Assembly: GCA_030704615.1 (NCBI GenBank) | Contig: CM060732.1 | Coordinates: 19,532,001 to 19,592,000, forward strand | Reading direction: 5' to 3' | Origin: Takakia lepidozioides | Lineage: Eukaryota > Streptophyta > Takakiopsida > Takakiales > Takakiaceae | Length of the DNA stretch: 60,000 bases | In this document: in pieces, positions 1-12,295 of the stretch | How positions within the stretch are numbered: the first letter of the stretch is position 1 | Layout: every line of letters starts with the position of its first letter | Notes under the pieces: generated by a model | The model's database searches: none | Seen by the model: only the letters and a program-made list of their open reading frames with translations | Told to the model about the DNA's origin: nothing | Position numbers and translations under genes: made by a program

Positions 1-1133
1 ACGACCTATAAGTGTCTAATTCTAAGTCTTATTACAATGGTGATTAAAGCCTACTATTCCAACTTAGGCATGAGCGCATTTGTTAATCTTATATTGTACA
101 ATATGTATGCATCATTGTTTATGGTCGTGGACAATTTATGAACTATTTGCAAACACAATACGATTAACTATCTTTTTTTCTTCCTTGCTCCATTAATTGT
201 AATCCAAAACCATAGCAATTTTCGGGGACTCGGTTAGTAACAAGTAATGGAGATGATTTTGCATTTTCTTGAGCAATTTTCTATTGCATAATCAGTTTGT
301 TGATGAGATTCTACTTCACTATGTAAGCTGGCCACATCCGGTATGAAAATCGTTCATTCACTAGCATTTTTTATTCTCTCTTGCATACATGTTGATGATG
401 TGTGTCTTATCATGTACGATGAACAAGATGTATGATGTAGAAAGCATACAAGTGATAGCGGCACACTTCAGGTATGATTCTGGATCTAGATCTCCCAAGA
501 TCTTACCATGTATGTTGTAGGAAAGTATTTTTGATCAACTTATCCTACTCTTACTGGCTCTCTGCAAGACAACGTATGGCTAGTTTCTTCCACATATTAG
601 TTATCTTTCTCCAAAATCATCTCTCCAACTTTAGACTAGCAAAACGGTCAGTTTCTCAAGTTGGGACCATATCACACATCAGTGATTACCCCAAACATTA
701 ATTCCCCACATTTTTCCTTCCATAATATAGAAGTGTATGCTAGGCTTGGAGTTTTGAGCATGAGCATAAATCGCTCTGTCGAACCTCCTTCTTTTTTGCA
801 CAAATGAGATTCCAAATGGTAGTTGCGAAGCCATGGTCGTGTCTCTTTGATTATACACTTTTGACAAAGTAGACGGGATATCAAAAGTGACGAATGAACA
901 AAGTGACAAGATATCAAAAGTCATATATGAACAAAATGAGATTTGTTAGTGCAATCTAGAGAAAATTTGAACTATAAATACAACTTGATATGTCTTTTTG
1001 CAATCTTGTATTTGTTCTTCTTGCTTTTTTAATCTAATCAATCTGGTGCTTCCAAAATGATTCAACCTCTCATGCACAAGCTTTAGATTGCTGCTCAGCT
1101 ATGTTTTATTTTTTAACAATTTGTCAGATCATC
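1..1133. other. Gene-free left flank of the CACTA element
   Basis: AT-rich sequence with no reading frame that looks like protein. The only structure seen is a short direct repeat around 877-905 and 910-940, sharing GATATCAAAAGT followed by a related ATGAACAAA segment. No RNA gene or promoter was recognised. Confidence 0.5.
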
Positions 1134-1136
1134 ACT

Positions 1137-1165
1137 CACTACAACAGATTGCGGCTTTTATGACT
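1137..1165 (+). repeat. Left terminal inverted repeat of the CACTA element
   Basis: Starts CACTACAACA, followed after four bases by GCGGCTTTTA. It pairs with 15493-15521 and is preceded by the target duplication ACT at 1134-1136. Confidence 0.92.
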
Positions 1166-2780
1166 CCCATGGGTGTGCAGTCACGACCAATTTGTGGCAG
1201 AAATGCCATTTGCAGTCGTAAATGCCTTTTGAAGTCATAACATAGATCACGACGAAGCCGGTTATGCGACTGTATGACTCCGAACTTTGCGCAACACAGG
1301 TCAAACACCCTTTGACCAGGAATATTGCCATGGTGGATATGACTACCAGTCAGGGTCATGCCCATATGTGAATGACGTGTGCATATTGCTAGACGGACAT
1401 ATGACTTCATGACTGTCACTCTAATGTATTCTGCCAGATCATCACATGTCGTCATGACATGGAGAGTCTGTGACATGGAACAACTTATGAGGTGTCTACA
1501 TATGATTGGTTAAGTGGCTTTGATATTGTGGTGCGAGGGATGCAAGTGAAGGGAACGGTTGCACACGAAGCAGCTTAGTAGGCCGTTGGCGCTTTGTGGA
1601 GAAGAATGGAACGTGAAGCCAACATGCTAGAGAGGCGATCTGGAACCGCATCTGTTTGTAACGTTACGTTCAAATGGCGGCGTGCATTTTAGTGTTTGTT
1701 GATCGCCGACAACATCAAAAGCAAGCCTCATACTGCGGAATGATAGACGAACAAATGATGCATTCAGGGGATAGATAAATTCATGCAAATCAAAAAATTC
1801 ACTCATGAGAGTGATGCAAAACATGGGCTCAACAAAAGTCTTTGGGCAGTGACCAAGAACACCAACAAAATATGAAATCCAATACACTCTAACATATTGC
1901 CTTGTGCATGTCGTCCCTGTAGTAGGCCATCCCGGAGCTCCACGCCGTGTGCTACTGGAATAGAAGCTTGGCAATACGGTCTATTCCGATCCACCCACTT
2001 TGCCATGGGGGGGTTTTCTAAGAATGGGAGAGCCCATGAATTCAGCTTCTTGTATGATAAAACAACTGAGATAACAGCTCATGTTGTTCTCTCTAATGTA
2101 CATATCCCCAATGACCTGCCCCAAGCTAGAATAGCAGCAGGATGACATCAGGGAATAATGATGTGGTGCAAGGCATGGAACACCTGCAGGGCAGCAACAT
2201 TGTAATGTTGAATGTACTGCACCCTGCTTGAGCCATTCACAGATGGGGGACTATACAAGTGAGTCACATGGTGTTAGCTGGGGCATGAGAGAAACTGCCC
2301 ATAAAATGCATCTACGCAAATAACCCACTCAACCAGCCAGAGCATCATCTATGCGGATTGCCAGATTCTTTTGGGGAAAAATGAAAATATGATAAGTAGG
2401 GACCAAGCTTAAAAGCACTCCATTGGTATTCAATGGTCCATAAACACGAGCCTGCCCAATATAAGACCCACAAAATCACTGGGGCAATTATGTAATGTAA
2501 ACTGGAAGGCACATGCACTTTGTCAACAATGTACCCAAAGGCAGAACTGATGTGTAAATTTGCATGCCGTTCCAAAGTCTATAGTGACATAAATGTCATG
2601 ACACGTTGCCAGACAGACACGCCATGTAAGTTGGACACCTCCAACACCCTGCAAAAAGGACACCCCCAAGGGCAACCCTTAGTGCCAGTCTTATGAATCC
2701 CACATTATTCATGAATCAACCGGGATTACATATTCAATTTTGCCCAATACCACCCTTCATATACTTGAGATAGAGGAAGG
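1166..2780. other. Left subterminal, non-coding part of the CACTA element
   Basis: No convincing coding sequence. The first 350 bases are rich in GTCATGAC-like and GTCGTAA/GTCATAA words (for example around 1210-1240, 1335-1365 and 1405-1470). They resemble words just inside the right end (15430-15500), as expected for subterminal transposase-binding repeats. The rest up to the transposase stop codon shows nothing recognisable. Confidence 0.5.
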
Positions 2781-2814
2781 CAGTTGGGGGGGAAGTCATA
2801 CCTCATTCTAGGTA

Positions 2815-3694
2815 CTAGTACACATCCACATCAACCAACTCCTCATCACTGGACTCTGAATCTCCATCGCAACTGTCCTCCGTGGGACATGGATGTGCTT
2901 CCTCAGATCGCATGTCTCTGTAAAGTGAAGCAACCTCTTCAGGTGTCACTTGGATGGTCTGGCCCACCCTGTCACTAGCAACATTGGTCTCTTCAATGTG
3001 ATTGGGGGCTAAGAGGCCTGATACACTTGCAATATCATCGTTGCAAATGCTCACATCAGAAACAGCCCTGCGTGACCTGGGGTTTTTTTCCAGCACCACG
3101 TTCCATCTCGGTTCATTCACACACTCAGAGAAAAAAACTTGCTCGACCTGTGATGGGAGCACAAAAGGCTGTTCAAGTGGAGGCAACAAGTGGGAGAAAT
3201 TCACCAATGTGAAGCCAGACTCGTCCTGCTTCATTGACACAGGCTGAGAGCCCACACGTCGTGCACGTACCCATGAACACAATAGCACCGTGGTGTTTGT
3301 GGAGCCATAATCCAATTCTAAAATCTCCTTTATGACACCCACATACCGTACGCTTTCCACCACCTGCTCACGGTCAATGCAAGTACTGTCATGCTGGAAA
3401 ACAGTAGAGACCCCCGAGTCATATGTCACAAAGGGGCTGTTGAGTCCATCTGAAGTAACCCTGAAGTGGTTTCCATAAGCCGACATGCTCTTGTATGATG
3501 TTGCGATTACTGATGGGGGTTTGGACATGTCCAACAATTCCTTGCAGGCTGAATCAGTAGCATGGTTGGCAACACTTGACACATGCTGGCGGACTGCTTT
3601 TACCAGCCATTCTGCAAAGTGAGGGAGAGCACGGATCTTGTTCTGGTTAGTAGCATTTTCAGTCTCCAACCTGCATTTCTCCACCTCATAGGAC
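2815..3694 (-). CDS. CACTA transposase gene, exon 3 (DUF4216-like C-terminus)
   Basis: Third exon of the minus-strand transposase gene, ending at a stop codon at 2815. The exon joins the previous one in phase: the donor at 3822/3823 leaves GG and this exon supplies G. The spliced reading then runs SYEVEKC into a segment reading HFAEWLVKAV, as in the linker before DUF4216 in plant CACTA proteins. The segment VESVRYVGVIKEILELDYG followed by LLCSWVRA is the diagnostic DUF4216 pattern (new boundary, ILELDY, then the W-containing strand). The C-terminus is acidic. The role of DUF4216 is unknown; it accompanies TNP2 transposases in plants. Confidence 0.82.
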
Positions 3695-3822
3695 CTGCCA
3701 ACACACGCACAACCACAGAAATTTATCTAGTGCAACCCCTGCAGCCGATGGAAGAACTACTGCACACACACCTATACAAAGCATACCCATGCATAGCAGG
3801 TACCAGAACGTTTGCCACTTAC

Positions 3823-4751
3823 CCCAACATAATGCTCAAACTGGGATGGTTGTGAATGACGTAGTCGTGGACAAGCTGCAACAATTCGAGGGTCAACCTC
3901 CGTGGTCGACCAACTCCTTCCAATACCCAGCCCGACACTGATTCCTCCTCTCCTGCATCCCACACTCTCCGCCTAGTAGCATCAACAGAAGACAAGTACT
4001 CTGTACAAAATCCCAATGCCTCGTCAAACACGTAGCCCTCCGCCATACTGCCCTCAGGCTTCGCCAAGTTTCGCACATACCCTTTAAAATCCTTCATTGC
4101 TCTCTCCACCGGGTACATCCACCGAGAAGCTACAGGTCCACACAAATCCACCTCATCCACCAAGTGGATAAGTAAATGTGTCATAACATCAAAAAATGAG
4201 GGTGGGAACTCTTTCTCCAGAAGACAAAGAGTCACTGCCACCTCCTTCTTCAATTCCTCATGCTCGGTGGGATCAATGAATTTTGCACAAAGCTTGCGAA
4301 ACACACGGGACACTCTTAGTATGGCATTGCGAACCCCAGGCGCCATCAACCCACGTAGAGCAAGTGGGAGGATCTGTTGCATTAGCACGTGATAATCATG
4401 TGACTTCAATTGGCTCAACTTTTGTTTGACCACATGTTTTTTGAAAGCAGAGGCATAGCCAGTGGGTACTTTCAGATTCGTGATAATCTCCAGGAACACC
4501 CGCTGCTCTGGTTTTGTGAGCACATATGGCGCATCAGGCATTACCAATGTATCCACTCTGGTGGGATGGCGTCGTAACCAAAGAGGCTTTCGAATGCCCT
4601 GCAATTCCATATCGCGGCGAACTTGCATCGTGTCCTTCTCGCCGAAAATAGTCTTGATTATGTTCTCCGTCACGTTCTTCTCGCAATGCATGGTATCAAA
4701 AGTGTGGCGGATGATAAGATGCTGCACCATGTGGTCTAACAAATTAGGCAC
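3823..4751 (-). CDS. CACTA transposase gene, exon 2 (end of TNP2 domain plus DUF4218)
   Basis: Middle exon of the transposase gene. It opens with DHMVQHLIIRHTFDTMHCEKN, the conserved end of the TNP2 (Transposase_21) core containing the D-x-MH-x-EKN motif. It continues into DUF4218, recognised by THLLIHLVDEVDLCGPV and WMYPVERAMKDFKGYVRN. The donor at its downstream end is GTAAGT. The upstream acceptor is not certain: the frame is open to about 4752, and the nearest AG is TTAG just upstream of the DHMV segment. No internal stop was seen in about 310 codons, so this exon appears intact. Confidence 0.85.
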
Positions 4752-4866
4752 ATTGCAATGCAGTCATGAATGATGTTTACAGCACAGGTTCAGTAAACAA
4801 ACAATCATGCACAATGAAAAACCAATGCACTGTTTTGTTCCCAAAACACATGTGTGGTAATCGCAC

Positions 4867-6369
4867 CTCCCAGTAAGGCAAGTCAAACAGAATGGACAAT
4901 CGTTTTACGCCATGGAGCTTGGAGGGATCGTTCTGTGCGCCTACAGTCCCACCATCATCAATCCATTGTTTGTAATGTCGTGCACGCTCCTTGATTTCGG
5001 TGGCTGTCACTGTATGTGGAGCAGGTCTCATGTCTCGCGCCCCATTAAAAAGTCTGGATCTTCTATAGGCATGATTGTGGGGAAGATAGCGTCGATGCCC
5101 CTGGAATATCAATTTCTTACAAGCTGGGGAATATCTGGAATCGACTTGAGGTCCACATGCTGGACAAGCACAGTACCCTTGGTGAACCTGACCTGATAAC
5201 AAGCCATAGGCGGGGAAGTCATGTATGGACCACATGAGGACTGCACGCATGTTAAAAGCCCGCTCTCCTTCAATGGCTGCCACATCCACGGCTGCAACTC
5301 CCACCCACAATGTCGTTAGCTCCTCCACTAGTGGTTGCAGGTAAACATCCACATTTTCACTTGTCACAGATTCCTTTCCAGGAATGAGGAGTGTTAACAT
5401 GACAAAAAAATTCTTCGTTACCAACCATGGAGGTAGATTATAATTGAGCACCATGATGGGCCAGGTGGACCAAGAAGTGGATTTGGTGCCATAAGGATTG
5501 ACCCCATCCAGTGCCAATCCAAGACGCAGATTTCTTGGATCTGAAGCAAAATCCGGCCATGTGTTGTCAATATGGCACCAAGCCTTACTGTCTGCAGCAT
5601 GCCGGACCATGCCATCTGCACTTCTATGATTGTTGTGCCACTTCATGAGCTCTGCCAGCGTCTTAACTCGAAACATCCGTTTCAATCTAGGTATGAGAGG
5701 AAAGTATCGCAACACCTTCTTGGGCACCTTCCCACGGCCGTCCATGTATCGACGACTATGGCACTTGGGGCAATTAGCAGCCTTTTTGAGGTCTCCACGA
5801 AACAATACACATCCACGCTCACAGGCATGGATCTGTTTGTATCCTAGACCCATCATGGCGATCATATTTTTGGCCTCATACTGCGATTTTGGCAAGGTGT
5901 TTTGTTTGGGCAAAATCTCCAGCCTCAACAATGAAAATAACTCATCCACAAATGCGTTGGTACATCTGTGAGTGGCGCAAGAATTGAGCAACATCAATGT
6001 GGCAGTCAATCGGTTGTGAACGCTCCCATCGTATAAGGGGATTTGGGACTCTCGCATGAGTTTTCCATGGTGAAGATCATTTGGCGCGCCTGCTTCTTCT
6101 CCGCCCATATTTTCCCCATCAGGCATTTCAGAGGGATTTGCGCCATTCTCAACAGCCTCATCATTGTCCAAGTGAAGGGCATTTGGGGCAGGTGTGGGAT
6201 TCTCCCGGAGGGTATCTGATATTTCAAATGCATCTTGCACAGCACGGGCAATCTGGCCCCGTAGCCCATTGCCGTCTTGTCCATCCAAATTGACGTCGTT
6301 TGCAACACTCTCTAGGCTACATTCAGCCTCCACTTCAGAGTCGGATGTAATGTAGCCCTGTGAACGCAA
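4867..6369 (-). CDS. CACTA transposase gene, exon 1 (TNP2/Transposase_21 domain)
   Basis: First exon, 501 codons, starting at an ATG at 6369 and ending at a GTGCGA donor after a LPYWE segment. In plant TNP2 proteins that segment runs directly into the part encoded by exon 2. An acidic N-terminal region is followed by a zinc-binding stretch (CERGCVLF then NCPKCHSRRY), then MVRHAADSKAW, then LALDGVNPYG. Next come the conserved block around IHDFPAYGLLSGQ with CACPACG, and a KLHGVK segment. These are family features of the DDE-type CACTA transposase that cuts at the element ends. The gene runs away from the element's second gene across a 1.6-kb divergent intergenic region. Confidence 0.92.
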
Positions 6370-7957
6370 ATGAAATCATAAATTGGGATACGATGAACAG
6401 GCTTTTTTCAAAACTCCCAGATTATGAAATTTCATTTAAACACTGTCATGTAAGCAAACACTTTGTAGAATTGCACTAGTTCAATACAGGTGAATGCTAC
6501 AAGTCTCCCCCGCACTTGCGAATCAGGAGACGAAATTGGTCGGCCACAGACTTCATTTCGAAGCAGCTTGTGGAGCTCAGACACAAACACAAATGAAAAC
6601 TACTCTCATATAATACGGCAAAGTAGGAACACAGTTTTCATCGAAAAACAAAACAAACATACCCTCTGTGATAGAGGGAGACATCCCCACATACAGACAG
6701 CTATCTGCACAGACCAACAAAGTGAAAGCTCTCAACAAATATGCCCAAGTGGGCAGTGCGTTGAAGGCATGACACATGGCAACAAACTGCCAAAAGCCCA
6801 AAATGCATATTGCCTTCACACATGGCAGTCAACAACGACCATGTAGTCATGACCCTGACTACATGACTCCAGTACAACCAATGGAAGAACACCACGTAGT
6901 TGAAATGTCCATGATCCACGGTCATGAAGTCATGGACATGACTACTCTGACGCACTACCGACTACATGACTCCATCACTACGACTCCATGACTCCAATAC
7001 ATCCAACGGAAGAACGACACGTAGTTCGGACTCCAGTCACTCCCACGACTGTCCAAAATGCGGACATGCGCGGGCGTGCTGCGAGCATGTCAGAGTGCGT
7101 GCGTCGTGCAAGGCGTACCGGGACTGTACACTGTCGAAGGTTTGGGTCCCTCCCATACTTTGTTAGGTGTTTTTTGGCCATCGGTAGAAACTGCGAGATC
7201 CCTCCATGGCATATTTTGCAGTTGCACAATATTTTGCGGTGCCCTTGTGCAATGGCATGCGCCTCCTCTAGTCGCCACAGTTTCTCATCTTTCCTGCGCA
7301 CACGGAGTCGTTGAGCTGTTAGCCGAAACCCCGCTCTCGTTGTATACATTGTACTTACACAGGGGGTGTGCAAGGGTCTTTGCAGCTGATGTCAGACTGC
7401 CATGGTCAGGCCCTCCCCGTGCGGTCCTCTGACTGCGTATGAGAAGCTAAGGGAGACCTGCATTGCTCGCAACAAAGAGGTTGAGGCGGAGTTGTTTGGT
7501 TCGCACCCACTGTGAGTATACTGAGAGGCGGCTCACCCTAGTGTTGTGGCCTAAATCTCGCAGGAGAGCATTCCACCTCAACCGGAGTGCTCAACTGACC
7601 CGAATACTTTAGTTTGGGGTTGTCAGACATCGCATTGCAGGGGCTTGTCATTAGGGTTTTTTTTTTAAAAATGTGAGAGGTCTACGGTTTAGCCTGAAAT
7701 TGCCCGCATCCTTGTCTTTTGGGTTTACGAGTTTTTCTACATTCCCAGTGTTGGGATTGCATTGCTAAGTACACAGAATGATGGTTGTGAGGCGACGCCT
7801 GTCTCCACACTATCATGGCGCACCATGAAGAGAGCGGGATTGGTTAATTTCTTCATGGGGCGAGGATTGCAGGCTTCTTGCTCCGAAACCAAAGCGTGCT
7901 TGCCGTCGACCTCCACTACCCACGGGACCACCCAGACGCAGTGGAAGGCTAGAAACA
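6370..7957. promoter_or_regulatory. Divergent intergenic region of the CACTA element with tandem repeat
   Basis: This stretch separates the minus-strand transposase start (6369) from the plus-strand second gene start (7958), so promoters for both probably lie here (inference). Between about 6840 and 7040 a unit is present twice: TACATGACTCCA, then CAATGGAAGAAC, then CACGTAGTT around 6860-6902, and a diverged copy around 6985-7028. CATGACT/GTCATG words are dense there. The rest shows no recognisable coding sequence; 7100-7430 is GC-richer but its frames do not look like protein. Confidence 0.5.
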
Positions 7958-9885
7958 ATGGCCGACGAGGCACGACAGTATGTAGACGAAGACGAGGAGG
8001 AGGATTTGTTGTGTGTCCCTGCGGGCGAGCACACTGGCGATTCTAGCGAAGATATTCTTCGCCACCCAGCTCCTGCACCCTCGCTTCCCCAGAAACGCCC
8101 GTCGCCGGCAAAATCACCATCTGTAAGCACCTCCTCACTATGACGCCACATCTTCAGCATTTCTATGCATTCACATGCTCAGCATACCCATGAAGGAAGC
8201 ATGCAAATGTACAGAACGTGTCTGAGACTTTCTTAGCATTCCAGGATGTAAATGCACTTCCCACACAGAAGAGGTTGAAAGGTGGAAGCCACAGAAAATC
8301 TGGCAGTGGACGTGGCACAACTTTGAATGCAATCACATTTGGAAAGTTCTCACTTTGGGAATTTCACATTGGGGAGATGGCATTGCTAGAAAAATTGGGA
8401 TGTAGGAAGGAAGGGATGCCCGAGCATATAGGCAGTGAAACCCCACAATGGGATAGGAAATCAACCCCTTTTGCTATATCTTCATCGTGTACATAGTTTG
8501 GGTTAAAGTCAAAGGCTCTTACTAAGAGGTTGATACATAGTGATGTTTCTGTTTACAACTAAAATGCAATGTCCATTCAAATGAGTCCATCTACCCACTG
8601 ATGCAAGTACTTGTATGCACGCTTTGATACAAGCATGCCAATGGTTTTTGAGGTCTCCCCACTAGGTAGGCTTTGGAATTGGCCATGTAGATTTGGCTCA
8701 GCCCCCACTTTTCTGAATGGGTAAACAGAAGTGTGGGGCACCTGATGAGTCTGAGGGGATGAGGACCTGCTCATAGGAGGATGAGTACAATCAAAGCTTT
8801 AAAATGGCAGGTGCACGGCGTTAATTTGTTCTAAGTTGCCATGATTTCATTTGAATGCTTTGATTGACTTTAATGTTTGAATTGGTTTTTATTCTGTGCA
8901 GGCCAGGAAGAGGCGAGCTTCCATCGAAGGCGCTGCAGCTGTGGTGGGCAGTCCATCGGGGCGGGGGTTGTTCAAACAAGTCAACCCTGCTACAAACAAG
9001 TCCCCAAGCGCAGAACGACCACCTCCACGACCTATTCCACAGTACCCTCCGTACACACATTACCCACATGCCTACCCCACCCCCGATCAGTATGGCGCTG
9101 CGGGCCCTTACAACCCGCACATCCAATACAAGCCCCCTCCAGGTGGTTACCCACAGCAGCCATATGCCCATTCTCCTCCACCTATTCCCCCTTACCTCCT
9201 AGACCCACATGCTTACCCGGCATCTACACGTCCACCATACGAACCTTTTGGGCCATACGGTGGGCGATACTGTCCCGCCCCCCATTCCCCATGGCAACCC
9301 CCAGCTGCCCCACCACCTGAGGTGGCAAAGGAAGAGACCCCTATGACCAAGAAGGAGCGAGCTAATGCTTTGAGGCGGGCGAACAGGCGTGCCAGGGCAG
9401 AGGCAATCCGAAACCATGATGCGCGAGACGAAGATGGACTCCCCCCTCAAGTGCTTCCGGTTGACAAAGCTGGAGAGCCCATTGGACCAGCACGCAATAC
9501 CTGGCATGCAGCCCTCAAAGGCCAGATGTGGCGTTTGTGTGACATGTCAATGCATATTGCAGCGCAGGATGAATCTGTCATTGAAGAAATATATAGGATT
9601 CTAAACTCTACATTTGCGTACACGCCACGTGGTCTTGACTATGAGCACATGAGGAAGACACTTGGCATTGCCTTGAAAACCCAAAGACACGAGATCCATG
9701 CAATGTACAAGGCAGGCGAGGGGAGGCCTGCGCATCTGAAGGAAGCTCATTGGGACAGGCTGGTATCGTATTGGCAGACAGCAGGATTCAACGCAAAAAG
9801 TGCCCTCATGAAGGTTGCAAATTCATCAATCAAGAAGCCTTCAAAAACAGGACGTGGTGGGAAGGCATCTGTTGAGGCTCGGCTT
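7958..9885 (+). CDS. CACTA second gene, proline-rich TNPA/Ptta-like protein (two exons)
   Basis: Exon 1 is 7958-8122 (ATG at 7958, 55 codons, acidic, donor GTAAGC). Exon 2 is 8902-9885 (acceptor TGTGCAG, 328 codons, donor GTAAGT); the phases agree. The join gives a basic KSPSARKRRAS stretch that could act as a nuclear signal. Residues about 80-200 are rich in proline, tyrosine and histidine (many YPP, PPP and HP steps), followed by a basic KKERANALRRANRRARAEA helix. Near the end, HWDRLVSYWQTAGF followed by a basic TGRGGKASVEARL resembles the plant Ptta/En/Spm transposase signature, so an accessory DNA-binding protein acting with the transposase is likely. Exons beyond 9885 are uncertain because LINE-B sequence is inserted at about 9949. 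Confidence 0.68.
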
Positions 9886-9948
9886 GTAAGTTCACACACC
9901 AGCCTTTTTGCCCTCTTTGCCTTGGCTGATTGTTGTTTATAATGTGAA

Positions 9949-11740
9949 ACAGGCTAAGTCCTGGCAGAAGAGAGTAGAAAAGATTCTCAAGGACCTGGAC
10001 CTGGATCCGCAAGTATTGACCCAGCTGGATAAATCTGACTTAGAGGCTGTAGTGTCTGAAGGCATGTCTGTTGCCATCAGATTGTCTGATGAAAATGAAG
10101 TTAGGCAGAGAACTTCCCTGAAGTTGTTTCCAGTCAGTGACATGGGGGTGGACATCTTGGATGACCTCAAGGGTCTACCCACAAGTTGGAAGTAGACTGA
10201 AATTTAAACTCAGGGCAGGAAGCCTACCTTTGAACAACAAACAGAAGCAGAGAGGAAAGGGAGAGGTGCAATTGTCCGTAGTGTGGGCAATCTGAAGACA
10301 ATATTCATTTTCTGATACACTGTCCGGGGTTCTCTCACCAAAGAGACGTTGTCTTCAATTCAATCAAGGGAATTGTGCCTGTACCCCTGTTTACCAACTT
10401 TGAAACTCTCGAGGCTGAGCCAAAAGCCGCGGCCCTCCTGAGGCCTAGTTTTGGGGCAAATCACACCCAGCAGATTGATGCTTGTGTGAAGGGTTTTCTA
10501 GAGGATATCTGGAAAACCCGGATTAAATCTTTATATGAAGGTAAGTCTTACTACCAACGTCAACCCCTGACTGAGGTAGGTTCTGTTCCTTTTGTTCCCG
10601 CTCAAACTGGGCGTGGGGTCAATGGCCAGAAGGCGTCTTATGAGTACAATGTATAATGGGGTGTCCATTTCCCCCATTTTACACCATGTTAGGAGGGAAG
10701 TACGAAGTGCCACCAGGCTTTGTCATTGAATTCTCCAAATTATGTCCCCGGCAATCAGGTTTTTCTTGAAGGGGTGTTGCCTGTGGAGTGAACTAAAGTG
10801 TTCATTCACCTTGTCGCAAGGTGCTTGAAGGCTTTTCTTTAAGGGGGGACCTGCCTTGGAGTACAGATCTGCTATATGGGTTGATAGCTCCAACCAGGCT
10901 AAGTCTCTAGAATCCATTCAAGTGGGGGTGCTTAAGGAGTGTATGTCAGCATGCTCCAAAACAGCCAATGTGGTTGTTCGGGGTGAGTTTGGCATTCCAT
11001 CCTTAAGCTCCCGACGAGATGAATTCAAGGTCAGATGGTGGGGTCAGCTGCAACATATGCCCAACACCAGATATCCTAAGTTGATCGACTCTATATCTTG
11101 GAAACAGGACCGCCCTGTCAAACAGGCTAAGTCCTGGCAGAAGAGAGTAGAAAAGATTCTCAAGGACCTGCACCTGGATCCGCAAGTCTTGACCCTGCTG
11201 GATAAATCTGCCTTAGAGGCTGTAGTGTCTGAAGCCATGTTTGTTGCCATGAGATTGTCTGATGAAATGAAGTTAGGCAGAGAACTTCCCTGAACTTCTT
11301 TCTAGTCAGTGACATGGGGGTGGACATCTTGGATGACCTCAAGGGTCTACCCACTCTCGGCACTAGACTGAAATTTAAACTCAGGGCAGGAAGCAAGCCT
11401 ACCTTTGAACAGCAAACAGAAGCAGAGAGGAAAGGGAGAGTGCAATTGTCCGTTGTGTGGGCAATCTGAAGACAATATTCATTTTCTGATACACTGTCCG
11501 GGGTTCTCTCACCAAAGAGACGTTGTCTTCAATTCAATCAAGGGAATTGTGCCTGTACCCCTGTTCACCAACTTTGAAAGTTGAGAGGCTGAGCCAAAAG
11601 CCCAGGCCTTCCTGAGGCCTAGTTTTTGGGCAAATCACACACAGCAGATTGATGCTTGTGTGAAGGGTTTTCTAGAGGATATCTGGAAAACCCGGATTAT
11701 TGGATTACTAGAAAACCCGGATTACCCGAACCTGGCAAAG
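9949..11740 (+). mobile_element. LINE family B fragments, tandemly duplicated inside the CACTA element
   Basis: Two near-identical stretches, about 9950-10530 and 11120-11705, both begin AGGCTAAGTCCTGGCAG. Each encodes the C-terminal part of a non-LTR retrotransposon polyprotein: KSWQKRVEKIL, then LKFKLRAGS, then a zinc knuckle CNCPLCGQSEDNIHFLIHCPG, then FTNFETLEAEPKA. Frameshifts and stops break both copies. Between them, 10856-11120 encodes the adjoining upstream part, with KSLESIQVGV, GEFGIPSLSSRRDEF and KVRWWGQLQHM, the block that usually follows the reverse transcriptase. No poly-A tail or clear target duplication was found. Related pieces occur at about 22520-22990 and 47045-47170. Confidence 0.75.
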
Positions 11741-12295
11741 TTGTGAAGTGGGTGGGGTCCTCATTTTACATACCAATCTGTAAGTGTGGATAGAGGAGGG
11801 TCTGATCAGAGTTGTCGTGCAATGATGATGTCAGGGCAGTATTTGAAACTGCAATAGTGAGAGTGAGTGTGAGTGTTAACATGACTTTTTGTGGTCATTA
11901 ACATAGGGTAGTGTTGTGCTGGTGATTACTCTTCTGCATTAGCTGCATTTGTCACTCAGCTCTCTGTATTACTGCAGACATAGTGACTAGGTTAGTGGGC
12001 GCGGGGATACCAATATTGGTTGCATCCCAACAGTATGTCTGACAAACCTCTGTTCAATCACTGTTGTCACAGAATGGTATGTCGCTCGTCAGGTTGACCA
12101 TGCTAGCATACTGAGCTGGTACATGACAAATGCAGGCAAAGGAGCGAGGCCGAAGTCCATCGTTGCATGAAATCTAGGAAGGTTCAGTAAGCAGAACATT
12201 GACCAGCGAGCGGATGGTGAGATCCACGTGATCATTCTTTCTCCCATTTTTTGTCGATTATTTTGTTCTAGGCATTTTCCCTACCAACGGCATGA
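11741..12295. other. Non-coding stretch between LINE-B copy and downstream reading frames
   Basis: No protein-like frame. A pyrimidine-rich tract ending TTGTTCTAG at about 12271 is a good splice acceptor, so the region may be intron sequence of the CACTA plus-strand gene. Confidence 0.4.
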
